DNA from: a virus
Virus record (IMG/VR): IMGVR_UViG_3300032315_000466
Span: 1 to 29,419 of that record
DNA: 29,419 bases
Direction: 5' to 3' (one strand)
Shown: piece by piece, positions 19,405 to 24,519 of the stretch
Layout: each line of letters starts with the position of its first letter
Position numbering within the stretch: position 1 is the first letter of the stretch
The notes under the pieces: model-generated
Told to the model about the DNA's origin: nothing
The model's database searches: none
The model's input: the letters and a program-made list of their open reading frames with translations, nothing else
Program-made: the position numbers and the translations under genes

Positions 19405-19494
19405 GAGAGAGCACCTTGGTCGGTGAGCACGACGGTGTTAGAGGCGGTTCGATTCCGTCCTTTGGCAATGGTGGTTCGATTCCACCTTCTCTCA
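19405..19494 (+). tRNA. tRNA-like RNA with two T-arm-like hairpins
   Basis: Acceptor GAGAGAG/TTCTCTC. D-arm-like CACC TTGGTC GGTG, then GCAC/GTGT with a 4-nt loop, then GGCGG TTCGATT CCGTC, then GGTGG TTCGATT CCACC next to the acceptor. If the first TTCGATT is the anticodon loop, the anticodon is CGA (Ser) and the extra hairpin is an insertion. If it is the variable arm, no normal anticodon loop remains. Identity unresolved. Confidence 0.45.
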
Positions 19495-19499
19495 AATCT

Positions 19500-19584
19500 G
19501 GAGAATTGTCCGAGAGGATTATGGTGCAAACTTGGAAAGTTTGTGTGGATAAAACCACCAGAGGTTCGAATCCTCTATTCTCCG
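19500..19584 (+). tRNA. tRNA-Ser(GGA)
   Basis: Class II: acceptor GGAGAAT/ATTCTCC, anticodon stem CAAAC/GTTTG, loop TTGGAAA, long variable arm GTGGATAAAACCAC, T-arm AGAGG TTCGAAT CCTCT, discriminator G with CCA encoded at 19585-19587. Confidence 0.92.
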
Positions 19585-19587
19585 CCA

Positions 19588-19659
19588 GGCAGTATAGTTC
19601 AGTGATAGAACAGAAGATTCATACCCTTCTCGTCGGTGGTTTGATTCCACCTACTGTCA
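19588..19659 (+). tRNA. tRNA-Met(CAT)
   Basis: Acceptor GGCAGTA/TACTGTC, D-stem GTTC/GAAC, anticodon stem GAAGA/CCTTC, loop TTCATAC, T-arm GGTGG TTTGATT CCACC. It starts directly after the encoded CCA of tRNA-Ser. A CAT anticodon could be elongator Met or lysidine-dependent Ile. Confidence 0.87.
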
Positions 19660-19660
19660 T

Positions 19661-19732
19661 GTGCCATTATCCTAGTGGTTAAGGAACCTGTTTGTGAAAC
19701 AGGGTAGACGAGTTCAAATCTCGTATGGCACC
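19661..19732 (+). tRNA. tRNA-His(GTG)
   Basis: Acceptor GTGCCAT/ATGGCAC, anticodon stem CCTGT/ACAGG, loop TTGTGAA, T-loop TTCAAAT, discriminator C as required for His. Position -1 is T, so G-1 would need to be added. Confidence 0.92.
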
Positions 19733-19734
19733 CC

Positions 19735-19807
19735 GCCCGATTAGCTCAGTGGCCAGAGCAATTGTCTAGTAAACAATAGGTCATCAGTTCAAATCTGATA
19801 TTGGGCT
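19735..19807 (+). tRNA. tRNA-Thr(AGT), A at position 34
   Basis: Acceptor GCCCGAT/ATTGGGC, D-arm GCTC/GAGC, anticodon stem ATTGT/ACAAT, loop CTAGTAA, T-arm ATCAG TTCAAAT CTGAT. Bacterial Thr tRNAs normally carry G, U or C at position 34, so A34 is unusual. Confidence 0.88.
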
Positions 19808-19883
19808 TTGTCGGAAGTAATTAATCCGACAGCGTGAAACAGTTGGTCGCACCAACACTATGTTGAGTAGGTTTCACGTTAAT
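19808..19883 (+). ncRNA. Branched hairpin element between tRNAs
   Basis: TGTCGG...CCGACA forms a first hairpin (about 19809-19831). Then CGTGAAAC (19833-19840) pairs with GTTTCACG (19871-19878) around an inner GTTGGT CGC ACCAAC hairpin. The second part is a 46-nt structured unit with no cloverleaf match. Confidence 0.4.
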
Positions 19884-19957
19884 GTCTAGGTGGCAGAGTG
19901 GTCAAATGCGGAGGTCTGCAAAACTTCTTATCGTGGGTTCGAATCCCACCCTAGACT
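19884..19957 (+). tRNA. tRNA-Cys(GCA)
   Basis: Acceptor GTCTAGG/CCTAGAC, anticodon stem GAGGT/ACTTC, loop CTGCAAA, T-arm GTGGG TTCGAAT CCCAC, discriminator T as usual for Cys. Confidence 0.92.
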
Positions 19958-19991
19958 TTTAATCCCGTTGATTTTCACGGGATTAACTTAA

Positions 19992-20065
19992 TCCCAAGTA
20001 GACAAATTGGTAAAGTCACCTCGCTTTGAACGAGTTGTTTGGAGGTTCGACCCCTTCCTTGGGAG
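19992..20065 (+). tRNA. tRNA-Gln(TTG)
   Basis: Acceptor TCCCAAG/CTTGGGA, anticodon stem with CTCG/CGAG core, loop CTTTGAA, T-loop TTCGACC, discriminator G. An 8-bp hairpin AATCCCGT...ACGGGATT lies just upstream (19961-19984). Confidence 0.9.
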
Positions 20066-20068
20066 CCT

Positions 20069-20142
20069 GCCCGGTTGATGGAATTGGTATACATACTTGT
20101 CTTAGAAACAAGGTTTTGCAGGTTCGAGTCCTGTATCGGGCA
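20069..20142 (+). tRNA. tRNA-Leu(TAG), short variable loop
   Basis: Acceptor GCCCGGT/ATCGGGC, anticodon stem CTTGT/ACAAG, loop CTTAGAA, T-arm GCAGG TTCGAGT CCTGT. The D-arm is Leu-like (GGAATTGGTA), but the variable region is just GTTTT, not the long arm of normal bacterial Leu tRNAs. Confidence 0.9.
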
Positions 20143-20171
20143 TTGCCAGTTCCCAAACTGGCACAATCACC

Positions 20172-20200
20172 TTGAATGTAGTGTCCATAGATGCTACAAT
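20172..20200 (+). promoter_or_regulatory. Sigma70-type promoter with upstream palindrome
   Basis: TTGAAT (20172-20177), a 17-nt spacer and TACAAT (20195-20200). The palindrome TTGCCA-N10-TGGCAC (20143-20164) lies just upstream, as at other promoters of this window. Confidence 0.75.
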
Positions 20201-20222
20201 AATACGGTAAACAACAAATCAA

Positions 20223-20585
20223 ATGAAACCTTTTCTTCACGGAAGAATTCATGCTAAAAAGTATGGAGGAACTCCGAATGATTATGCTGATATTGATGAT
20301 TTCATTGATAGTAGCAAAATTGCTTTTCCAGATATTCGTCATAGGGCAATTCTACATTCTTCTTTTGGGTGTTATATTGTCGAACAAATGTTTGGAAGAA
20401 CAAGAACTAATTCTGCGGGTATTGAATACTCTCCCAGAGATGTTGCCGAAGATCACATTCTTCAAGACCTCGGATTTATTCCTACACCAGAGAATTATTT
20501 GAAAAACATGACAGCCGAATCTTGGATGTCAGGTACAAACAAAGGACACAAAAAAGAAACCAAATTCATTTCACTTGCCGATTAA
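20223..20585 (+). CDS. DUF6915-type protein, 120 aa
   Basis: It starts MKPFLHGRIHAKKYGGTPND. The sequence order H-x-x-x-x-AKK-[FY]-GG, DFIDSSK, RHRAILHSSFGCYIVEQMFG, RDVAEDHILQDLG[FR]IPT matches a conserved family (DUF6915 as I recall it) of unknown function found in phages and bacteria. The many conserved His suggest metal binding, but this is unproven. It follows its own promoter and is placed inside the tRNA arrays. Confidence 0.8.
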   Translation: MKPFLHGRIHAKKYGGTPNDYADIDDFIDSSKIAFPDIRHRAILHSSFGCYIVEQMFGRTRTNSAGIEYSPRDVAEDHILQDLGFIPTPENYLKNMTAESWMSGTNKGHKKETKFISLAD

Positions 20586-20590
20586 TTATT

Positions 20591-21052
20591 ATGAACCAAC
20601 AAACTATTGACACCTTTAATCAAGAATATTACGATTTTCAGAATTCTTTTCGTCAAAAAGCACAGGAAAAACTCAAACAAGTTTTCTCTGAATTTTGGGA
20701 AGAAAATCCTGCAATTAATGTGATAGTCTGGACTCAATATGCTCCATATTTTAATGATGGAGATGCTTGTGAGTTTAGTGTAAATGATCTACTATTTTCT
20801 AACGCATCTGAGCAAGATGATATTGATCAAATAAATGAGTATGAATATGATGGAGAAAATGAGAGTATTTGGTGTGAATATGAATATGGAGTTAAAAAAA
20901 CTGAAGGTGTAAATGCAGAATCCGTCAAAATTCTGACAAAATTTATGCATAGCGATGCTATGGAAGATGCTCTGGAAATTATGTTCGGTTCCAATAATAA
21001 AATCGTTGCCACTCGTGCAGGATTTATTTCTAAAGATTATGAACACGAATAA
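20591..21052 (+). CDS. Hypothetical acidic protein, 153 aa
   Basis: Start at ATG 20591, 5 nt after the previous stop; a longer in-frame reading from 20522 overlaps the upstream gene and is not favoured. It starts MNQQTIDTFNQEYYDFQNSF. It is strongly acidic (EYEYDGENESIWCEYEYGV). A WTQYAPYFNDGDACEFSVND section with a helical C-terminus (MHSDAMEDALEIMFG) looks like a compact alpha/beta protein. No family named. Confidence 0.75.
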   Translation: MNQQTIDTFNQEYYDFQNSFRQKAQEKLKQVFSEFWEENPAINVIVWTQYAPYFNDGDACEFSVNDLLFSNASEQDDIDQINEYEYDGENESIWCEYEYGVKKTEGVNAESVKILTKFMHSDAMEDALEIMFGSNNKIVATRAGFISKDYEHE

Positions 21053-21070
21053 GTTTTGATTTAATTTGAA

Positions 21071-21093
21071 GTTCTAGATTTCTAGAATTTTTT
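21071..21093 (+). terminator. Rho-independent terminator
   Basis: TTCTAG ATTT CTAGAA followed by six T, ending just before tRNA-Leu(AAG). The stem is AT-rich and may be leaky. Confidence 0.65.
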
Positions 21094-21165
21094 GTTCGTG
21101 TCCCAATTGGAAGAGGCAATAGACTAAGGATCTATTTGTTGGAGGTTCGAGTCCTCTCACGAATA
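21094..21165 (+). tRNA. tRNA-Leu(AAG), A at position 34
   Basis: Acceptor GTTCGTG/CACGAAT, anticodon stem ATAGA/TCTAT, loop CTAAGGA, T-arm GGAGG TTCGAGT CCTCT, variable loop TTGTT. Much of the sequence aligns with the intron-split tRNA-Leu(TAA) at 15684 (GGAAGAGGCAA.AGACT), so the two are related. Confidence 0.87.
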
Positions 21166-21201
21166 TTCCACTGGACGCAGTGGATTATTTGATATCAGAT
21201 A

Positions 21202-21261
21202 TAGTAAGTCTTGATGGCGACCTGTATACGAGGTTTGAGGGTGCGATTCTCTCTTTACTAA
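21202..21261 (+). tRNA. tRNA-like RNA lacking a D-arm
   Basis: Acceptor TAGTAAG/TTTACTA, anticodon-like stem GACCT/AGGTT with loop GTATACG, T-arm GAGGG TGCGATT CTCTC, discriminator A. Only 10 nt separate the acceptor from the anticodon stem, so no D-arm can form; total length 60 nt. The loop would read ATA. It is probably a decayed tRNA but is well paired throughout. Confidence 0.5.
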
Positions 21262-21264
21262 AAT

Positions 21265-21338
21265 GCCGAAGTGATCCAATTGGTAGAGGTGTTCGCCTCA
21301 AAAGCGAAATGTTGTGGGTTCGAGTCCCACCTTCGGTA
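21265..21338 (+). tRNA. tRNA-Leu(CAA), short variable loop
   Basis: Acceptor GCCGAAG/CTTCGGT, anticodon stem TTCGC/GCGAA, loop CTCAAAA, T-arm GTGGG TTCGAGT CCCAC, variable region ATGTT only. Confidence 0.9.
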
Positions 21339-21361
21339 TTGGATTTTATATCCAAACATAT

Positions 21362-21432
21362 ACGGGATTGGTCTAATGGTAAGACAAGAGATTCCAAACC
21401 TTTTGATGTGGGTTCGATTCCTACATCCCGTG
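21362..21432 (+). tRNA. tRNA-Trp(CCA)
   Basis: Acceptor ACGGGAT/ATCCCGT, D-stem GTCT/AGAC, loop TTCCAAA, T-loop TTCGATT, discriminator G and CCA encoded at 21433-21435. The anticodon stem is weak (AGAGA/CCTTT). Confidence 0.88.
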
Positions 21433-21436
21433 CCAT

Positions 21437-21508
21437 GCCCTGGTAACTCAGTGGAAGAGTGCTTCGCTACGAACGAAGAAGACGGGGGTTCAAATCCCTC
21501 TCAGGGTG
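21437..21508 (+). tRNA. tRNA-Arg(ACG)
   Basis: Acceptor GCCCTGG/TCAGGGT, D-stem ACTC/GAGT, anticodon stem CTTCG/CGAAG, loop CTACGAA, T-loop TTCAAAT, discriminator G. A34 is normal here: host TadA would convert it to inosine. Confidence 0.92.
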
Positions 21509-21510
21509 TT

Positions 21511-21567
21511 GGACACTTCCCAAAGTGTCCATTGAGACCTCACCACCAACCAAAGGTGGTGTATGAT
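21511..21567 (+). promoter_or_regulatory. Hairpins and -10 box before the phosphoesterase gene
   Basis: GGACAC TTCCCAAA GTGTCC (21511-21530) and ACCACC...GGTGGT are followed by TATGAT (21562-21567). No clear -35. The first hairpin may end the tRNA transcript; the TATGAT would start that of the next gene. Confidence 0.45.
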
Positions 21568-21589
21568 AGGTGAATACGCAAGCAAACTA

Positions 21590-22144
21590 ATGTCAAATCT
21601 ATTTCTTACCGCAGACCCGCACTTTGGGCACTGGGGTGTATGTAAGTTCCTCACCAATGAAGGAACCAAACTTCGTCCCTGGAACAATCCGGAAGAAATG
21701 GATGAAGCACTGATTGAACTTTGGAATCAAACTGTGGGTGTCAATGATAAGGTTTATGTTCTCGGTGATTATGTAATCAATCGTAGGGCACTCAAAACTG
21801 CATCACGCCTGAACGGTAAAAAGTGTCTCATCAAAGGTAATCACGATATCTTTCGGTTGAGTGAATATACCGAACACTTTTATGATATTCGAGGTTATCA
21901 TGTTCTAAACGGCATGATTCTCAGTCATATTCCAGTTCACACCAGTCAGTTGGAACGATTTGGATGTAATGTTCACGGACACCTACACTCAAATCGAGTT
22001 CTAGATTCTGAAGGTAACATTGACCCTAGATACTTCTGTGTAAGTGTTGAGCACACCGATTTCAGACCTATTTCTTTGGAAGAAGTAAAAACTAAAATCA
22101 TTGCTCAGGGTGGAAATGTGGATTTTCAGAAGCACACCTATTAA
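21590..22144 (+). CDS. Calcineurin-like metallophosphoesterase, 184 aa
   Basis: The metal-binding motifs are in order: DPHFGH (residues 9-14), GD (59-60), GNHD (83-86), SHIP (H113) and GHLHS (130-134). This is the compact form of the family that phages and bacteria use as a phosphodiesterase; the substrate (cyclic nucleotide, RNA 2',3'-phosphate or other) cannot be told. ATG 21590 is chosen over ATG 21563 because the latter overlaps the -10 box. Placement inside the tRNA region invites an RNA-processing role, as inference only. Confidence 0.9.
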   Translation: MSNLFLTADPHFGHWGVCKFLTNEGTKLRPWNNPEEMDEALIELWNQTVGVNDKVYVLGDYVINRRALKTASRLNGKKCLIKGNHDIFRLSEYTEHFYDIRGYHVLNGMILSHIPVHTSQLERFGCNVHGHLHSNRVLDSEGNIDPRYFCVSVEHTDFRPISLEEVKTKIIAQGGNVDFQKHTY

Positions 22145-22148
22145 ATGC

Positions 22149-22177
22149 TTGACAAATAATCATATATAACTTATGAT
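22149..22177 (+). promoter_or_regulatory. Consensus sigma70 promoter
   Basis: TTGACA (22149-22154), a 17-nt spacer and TATGAT (22172-22177), 10 nt before tRNA-Ser(TGA). Confidence 0.88.
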
Positions 22178-22186
22178 TATTTTAAT

Positions 22187-22273
22187 GGAAAGTTGGCAGA
22201 GTCCGGTTTATTGCACTTGTCTTGAAAACAAGAGAGGGTAACACCTCCGTGAGTTCAAATCTCACACTTTCCT
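22187..22273 (+). tRNA. tRNA-Ser(TGA)
   Basis: Class II: acceptor GGAAAGT/ACTTTCC, anticodon stem CTTGT/ACAAG, loop CTTGAAA, variable arm GAGGGTAACACCTC, T-loop TTCAAAT. The D-arm is shared with tRNA-Ser(GCT) at 19312, showing duplication followed by anticodon change. Confidence 0.92.
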
Positions 22274-22304
22274 TTGTGCCACTTCAAAGACTGGCATATA
22301 ACAC

Positions 22305-22333
22305 TTGACAAATGAGGCACTATGCATTATGAT
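22305..22333 (+). promoter_or_regulatory. Consensus sigma70 promoter with upstream palindrome
   Basis: TTGACA (22305-22310), a 17-nt spacer and TATGAT (22328-22333). The palindrome GTGCCA-N10-TGGCAT (22276-22297) is 8 nt upstream of the -35. Confidence 0.88.
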
Positions 22334-22345
22334 GTTAAGACAAAT

Positions 22346-22417
22346 GCGGATGTAATTCAGTGGTAGAATGGCTGCCTTCCAAGCAGTTTGTCGTCGGTTC
22401 AAGTCCGATCATCCGCT
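22346..22417 (+). tRNA. tRNA-Gly(TCC)
   Basis: Acceptor GCGGATG/CATCCGC, D-stem ATTC/GAAT, anticodon CTGC/GCAG core, loop CTTCCAA, T-loop TTCAAGT, discriminator T and CCA encoded at 22418-22420. Confidence 0.92.
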
Positions 22418-22420
22418 CCA

Positions 22421-22493
22421 GGGAGATTAACTCAGCGGTTAGAGTGTCTGATTTACATTCAGAAAGTCCACAGTTCGAATCTGTGATTTCCCA
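22421..22493 (+). tRNA. tRNA-Val(TAC)
   Basis: Acceptor GGGAGAT/ATTTCCC, D-stem ACTC/GAGT, anticodon stem TCTGA/TCAGA, loop TTTACAT, T-arm CACAG TTCGAAT CTGTG. It begins right after the encoded CCA of tRNA-Gly. Confidence 0.92.
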
Positions 22494-22495
22494 TT

Positions 22496-22520
22496 AGTAA
22501 TCTTATGATTACTATAAATA
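22496..22520 (+). promoter_or_regulatory. 8-bp hairpin and late promoter box
   Basis: TAGTAATC TTAT GATTACTA is directly joined to TATAAATA (22513-22520), which lies 22 nt before the ATG at 22543. Confidence 0.55.
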
Positions 22521-22542
22521 TCTCCAAACTTACATTGTTTTT

Positions 22543-22701
22543 ATGCAAATTAATCTTTGGTATAATGAATCAATGAAGGAATGGAGATGGACATTGGTTG
22601 ATTCTCAAATGAATATGGAGTCTGGTGGTCAATCAGATTTGAGAATTGCTATGAATGATATAGCAAACACAGTCGAATACTTAATTAGTAAAGAAGACTG
22701 A
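22543..22701 (+). CDS. Small hypothetical protein, 52 aa
   Basis: A 52-codon frame starting MQINLWYNESMKEWRWTLVD and ending EYLISKED. A short beta section is followed by one helix (SDLRIAMNDIANTVEYLI). It stands alone between two tRNA groups, with a late promoter box upstream. Confidence 0.6.
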   Translation: MQINLWYNESMKEWRWTLVDSQMNMESGGQSDLRIAMNDIANTVEYLISKED

Positions 22702-22706
22702 TTTAA

Positions 22707-22779
22707 TGGGATGTAGCACAATTGGCAGTGCGGGATGCTGTTAACATCTAGGTTACAGGTTCGAGTCCTGTCATCCCAG
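22707..22779 (+). tRNA. tRNA-Asn(GTT)
   Basis: Acceptor TGGGATG/CATCCCA, D-stem GCAC/GTGC, anticodon GATG/CATC core, loop CTGTTAA, T-arm ACAGG TTCGAGT CCTGT, discriminator G as usual for Asn. Confidence 0.92.
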
Positions 22780-22803
22780 TTGAAGTTATAAAACTTCAAA
22801 TAA

Positions 22804-22874
22804 CGCAGACGAGTGTAAAGGTAGCACGATAGGTTCATACCCTATAGGATGGAGTTCAATTCTCTGGTCTGCCA
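22804..22874 (+). tRNA. tRNA-Met(CAT), mismatched first pair
   Basis: Acceptor CGCAGAC/GTCTGCC with C1-C72 unpaired, D-stem GTG/CAC, anticodon stem ATAGG/CCTAT, loop TTCATAC, T-arm TGGAG TTCAATT CTCTG. An unpaired 1-72 is an initiator trait, but the anticodon stem lacks the three G-C pairs of bacterial initiators. It could be Met or lysidine-dependent Ile. Confidence 0.75.
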
Positions 22875-22882
22875 CCAAATAA

Positions 22883-22955
22883 GGGGTCTTAGCTCAATTG
22901 GTAGAGCATTTGCTTTGCAAGCAAGAGGTTAGGGGTTCGATTCCCCTAGATTCCA
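22883..22955 (+). tRNA. tRNA-Ala(TGC)
   Basis: Acceptor GGGGTCT/AGATTCC with G3-U70, the alanine identity pair. D-arm GCTC/GAGC, anticodon stem TTTGC/GCAAG, loop TTTGCAA, T-arm AGGGG TTCGATT CCCCT. Confidence 0.92.
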
Positions 22956-22956
22956 T

Positions 22957-23205
22957 TGTCCAAGAGGATGAGAAGTCTGATGTTTCGGACTCGGGTTCAA
23001 TTCCCGACACTTCCATACTCGGGGGTGCCTGGTTTCGACGGAGCATAAAGGTCTTATCTGTTGACGGGACAAGTCCATAAACGCAAACAACATTGTTGCT
23101 TTCTCTCGTCAAACCGCATTGGTTTGAACTAAACGAGTGAGGGGGTTATAAGTTTCCTTCTTACCCAAAACTTATATTGGGGACACTTTTTGGAGTGTCC
23201 CTTTT
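22957..23205 (+). ncRNA. ssrA: Permuted two-piece tmRNA
   Basis: The acceptor piece comes first (about 22957-23015): TTTCGGACTCGGGTTCAATT and CCCGACACTTCCA match the 3' end of bacterial tmRNA. A five-nt linker TACTC follows, then the coding piece from 23021: GGGGGTG and GGTTTCGACGG, the tmRNA 5' signature. GGGGGTG (23021-23027) pairs with CACTTCC (23008-23014) and gives G3-U70 for alanyl-tRNA synthetase. TCTTATCT (23052) pairs with GGATGAGA (22966), joining the pieces. The tag frame 23083-23127 reads ANNIVAFSRQTALV then TGA. A 9-bp stem (23147-23155/23168-23176) follows the tag. It rescues stalled ribosomes and tags the unfinished protein. Picocyanobacteria use the same permuted form. Confidence 0.92.
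23180..23205 (+). terminator. Terminator of the tmRNA
   Basis: GGGACACT (23180-23187), loop TTTTGG, AGTGTCCC (23194-23201), then TTTT. Confidence 0.85.
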
Positions 23206-23258
23206 CGTCGCAGGGGCATTGATGCTGTGCTACAATACAGAGGTAATCTTTTGAAATT

Positions 23259-23843
23259 ATGTTTGAATCTCTTGTTCCTTTCATCAAAGAACGTCTCACT
23301 AAGCATCACGAACTTTATAGTGCTCAATGTAAAGCAGAACTCTGGGAAGAAAATCTTTGTTGGGCATTAAAGCAGGCAGGTTTTGGTAGTGATTGGGAAC
23401 CAGACTTCAATCATAAAAGTGGACTCGATCAAACTACAGACCAAGGTATTAGTATTGGCAATAAGGCAGGAAATGTAACTAAAAATATCGTTGAAATTAG
23501 TGGATCACGATTGACTAAACACAAAACAATTAAAGATAAACTCAATTTCTTGAGTGTAAAAAAAGAGGATTATATTTTTTGTTTGGGTACTGAAAAAGAT
23601 GAATGGAAGAAAGGAATAAAACGTTATTATTTCATTGTAATTAAGTCTGATATTCTTGATTATCATAATCAACTCTGGGAAGAGACCTATGGAGAAAGGG
23701 GTCAATATGCAAAACAAGTAAATGGTTGGAAATGTACTTCTGAAGTATATTCTGCTAAAATTCAAAAGAGTATGTCCCATCAACTTTGGACAACTGTTAA
23801 ATTAGATTACTGCGAAGAAATTCATGACATTACTATTGGGTGA
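23259..23843 (+). CDS. Candidate restriction endonuclease-like protein, 194 aa
   Basis: The N-terminus MFESLVPFIKERLTKHHELY is helical. Residues 61-95 (GISIGNKAGNVTKNIVEISG then SRLTKHKTIKDKLNFL) resemble the core of some type II endonucleases, where a charged strand pair is followed by ISG-[HS]-R and a T-x-[YHK]-K-T helix. A clear PD-(D/E)xK cannot be pointed to, so this is tentative. The context fits: an adenine methyltransferase gene follows 660 nt later. The upstream CTACAATAC may be its -10 box. Confidence 0.55.
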   Translation: MFESLVPFIKERLTKHHELYSAQCKAELWEENLCWALKQAGFGSDWEPDFNHKSGLDQTTDQGISIGNKAGNVTKNIVEISGSRLTKHKTIKDKLNFLSVKKEDYIFCLGTEKDEWKKGIKRYYFIVIKSDILDYHNQLWEETYGERGQYAKQVNGWKCTSEVYSAKIQKSMSHQLWTTVKLDYCEEIHDITIG

Positions 23844-23901
23844 TTGTTTCCCAATTACAAATAGATATTTTGCTAAATAAAATAAAGTAACTGGGAAACT
23901 T

Positions 23902-24519
23902 ATGAATGAATCTATTATTGTTCAACTTTACGTTGATGATGGAAAAAGTTTAAGAGAAATTGCAAAAACATTCAATACTAATCACCATAAAATAAAAAAA
24001 ATTCTGAATGAGCACAATATTGAACTTTCAAAACGAAAAACAAGATCTTTTTCGGAAGAACATAAAAGAAAAATATCAGAATCCCATATTGCAAGAACAA
24101 ATTACACTAAAGGATATAAACAAAAAAAGATTACGGTTTATAGAAATATGATTTCAAAATTAAGATATGAAATTGATGAATCTTGGATATTTCAATTCAA
24201 TGACATAGATAAATTAAAATATCTTAATAGATCAATTACAAAGTCAAGAGTTTCTAAAACTTTTACAACTGAAAATTATAAAAACTTTATTGAAAAGTTT
24301 TATTATGATGAAAAATTTAATCAGTATTATTCAAGATGGATTGAAACAAATGATAATTGGGTCAAACCTTCATTGGATCATGTTGTCCCCATATCTAAAG
24401 GTGGAAACAGTGAACTTTCAAACTTTCAGTATTTGACTTGGTTTGCAAATCATGCTAAAATTAACATGTCACATCAAGAATGGAATAGAATTAAATCTAA
24501 CATAAATGACTATATTTAA
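23902..24519 (+). CDS. HNH homing endonuclease with HTH, 205 aa
   Basis: Residues 1-40 are a helix-turn-helix (VDDGKSLREIAKTFNTNHHK). A NUMOD3-like SFSEEHKRKISESH lies at 49-62. The HNH core is at 157-190: SLDHVVPISKGGNSELSNFQ and WFANHAKINM, with the D-H, N and H residues present. Very Lys/Asn/Ile-rich and AT-rich compared with its neighbours, a mark of transfer. It lies between the candidate nuclease gene and the methyltransferase and overlaps the start of the latter by 14 nt. Confidence 0.88.
   Translation: MNESIIVQLYVDDGKSLREIAKTFNTNHHKIKKILNEHNIELSKRKTRSFSEEHKRKISESHIARTNYTKGYKQKKITVYRNMISKLRYEIDESWIFQFNDIDKLKYLNRSITKSRVSKTFTTENYKNFIEKFYYDEKFNQYYSRWIETNDNWVKPSLDHVVPISKGGNSELSNFQYLTWFANHAKINMSHQEWNRIKSNINDYI

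Noticed and set aside
19318-19682. Plus-strand frames of 88-95 aa over tRNA-Ser, tRNA-Met and neighbours
   Set aside because: They are translations of tRNA sequence; the tRNA folds explain the region.
20251-20502. An 83-aa hydrophobic frame overlapping the DUF6915-type gene
   Set aside because: It is a frame-shifted shadow of a gene with clear family motifs.
21563-21589. Upstream start (MIGEYASKL) for the phosphoesterase
   Set aside because: This ATG lies in the TATGAT -10 box, so it would not be on the transcript from that promoter; the DPHFGH motif fits a start at 21590.
23259-24519. Integrase or transposase to explain the AT-rich 23.9-24.5 kb gene
   Set aside because: The HNH, NUMOD3-like and HTH motifs identify a homing endonuclease; no terminal inverted repeats or DDE residues are seen.
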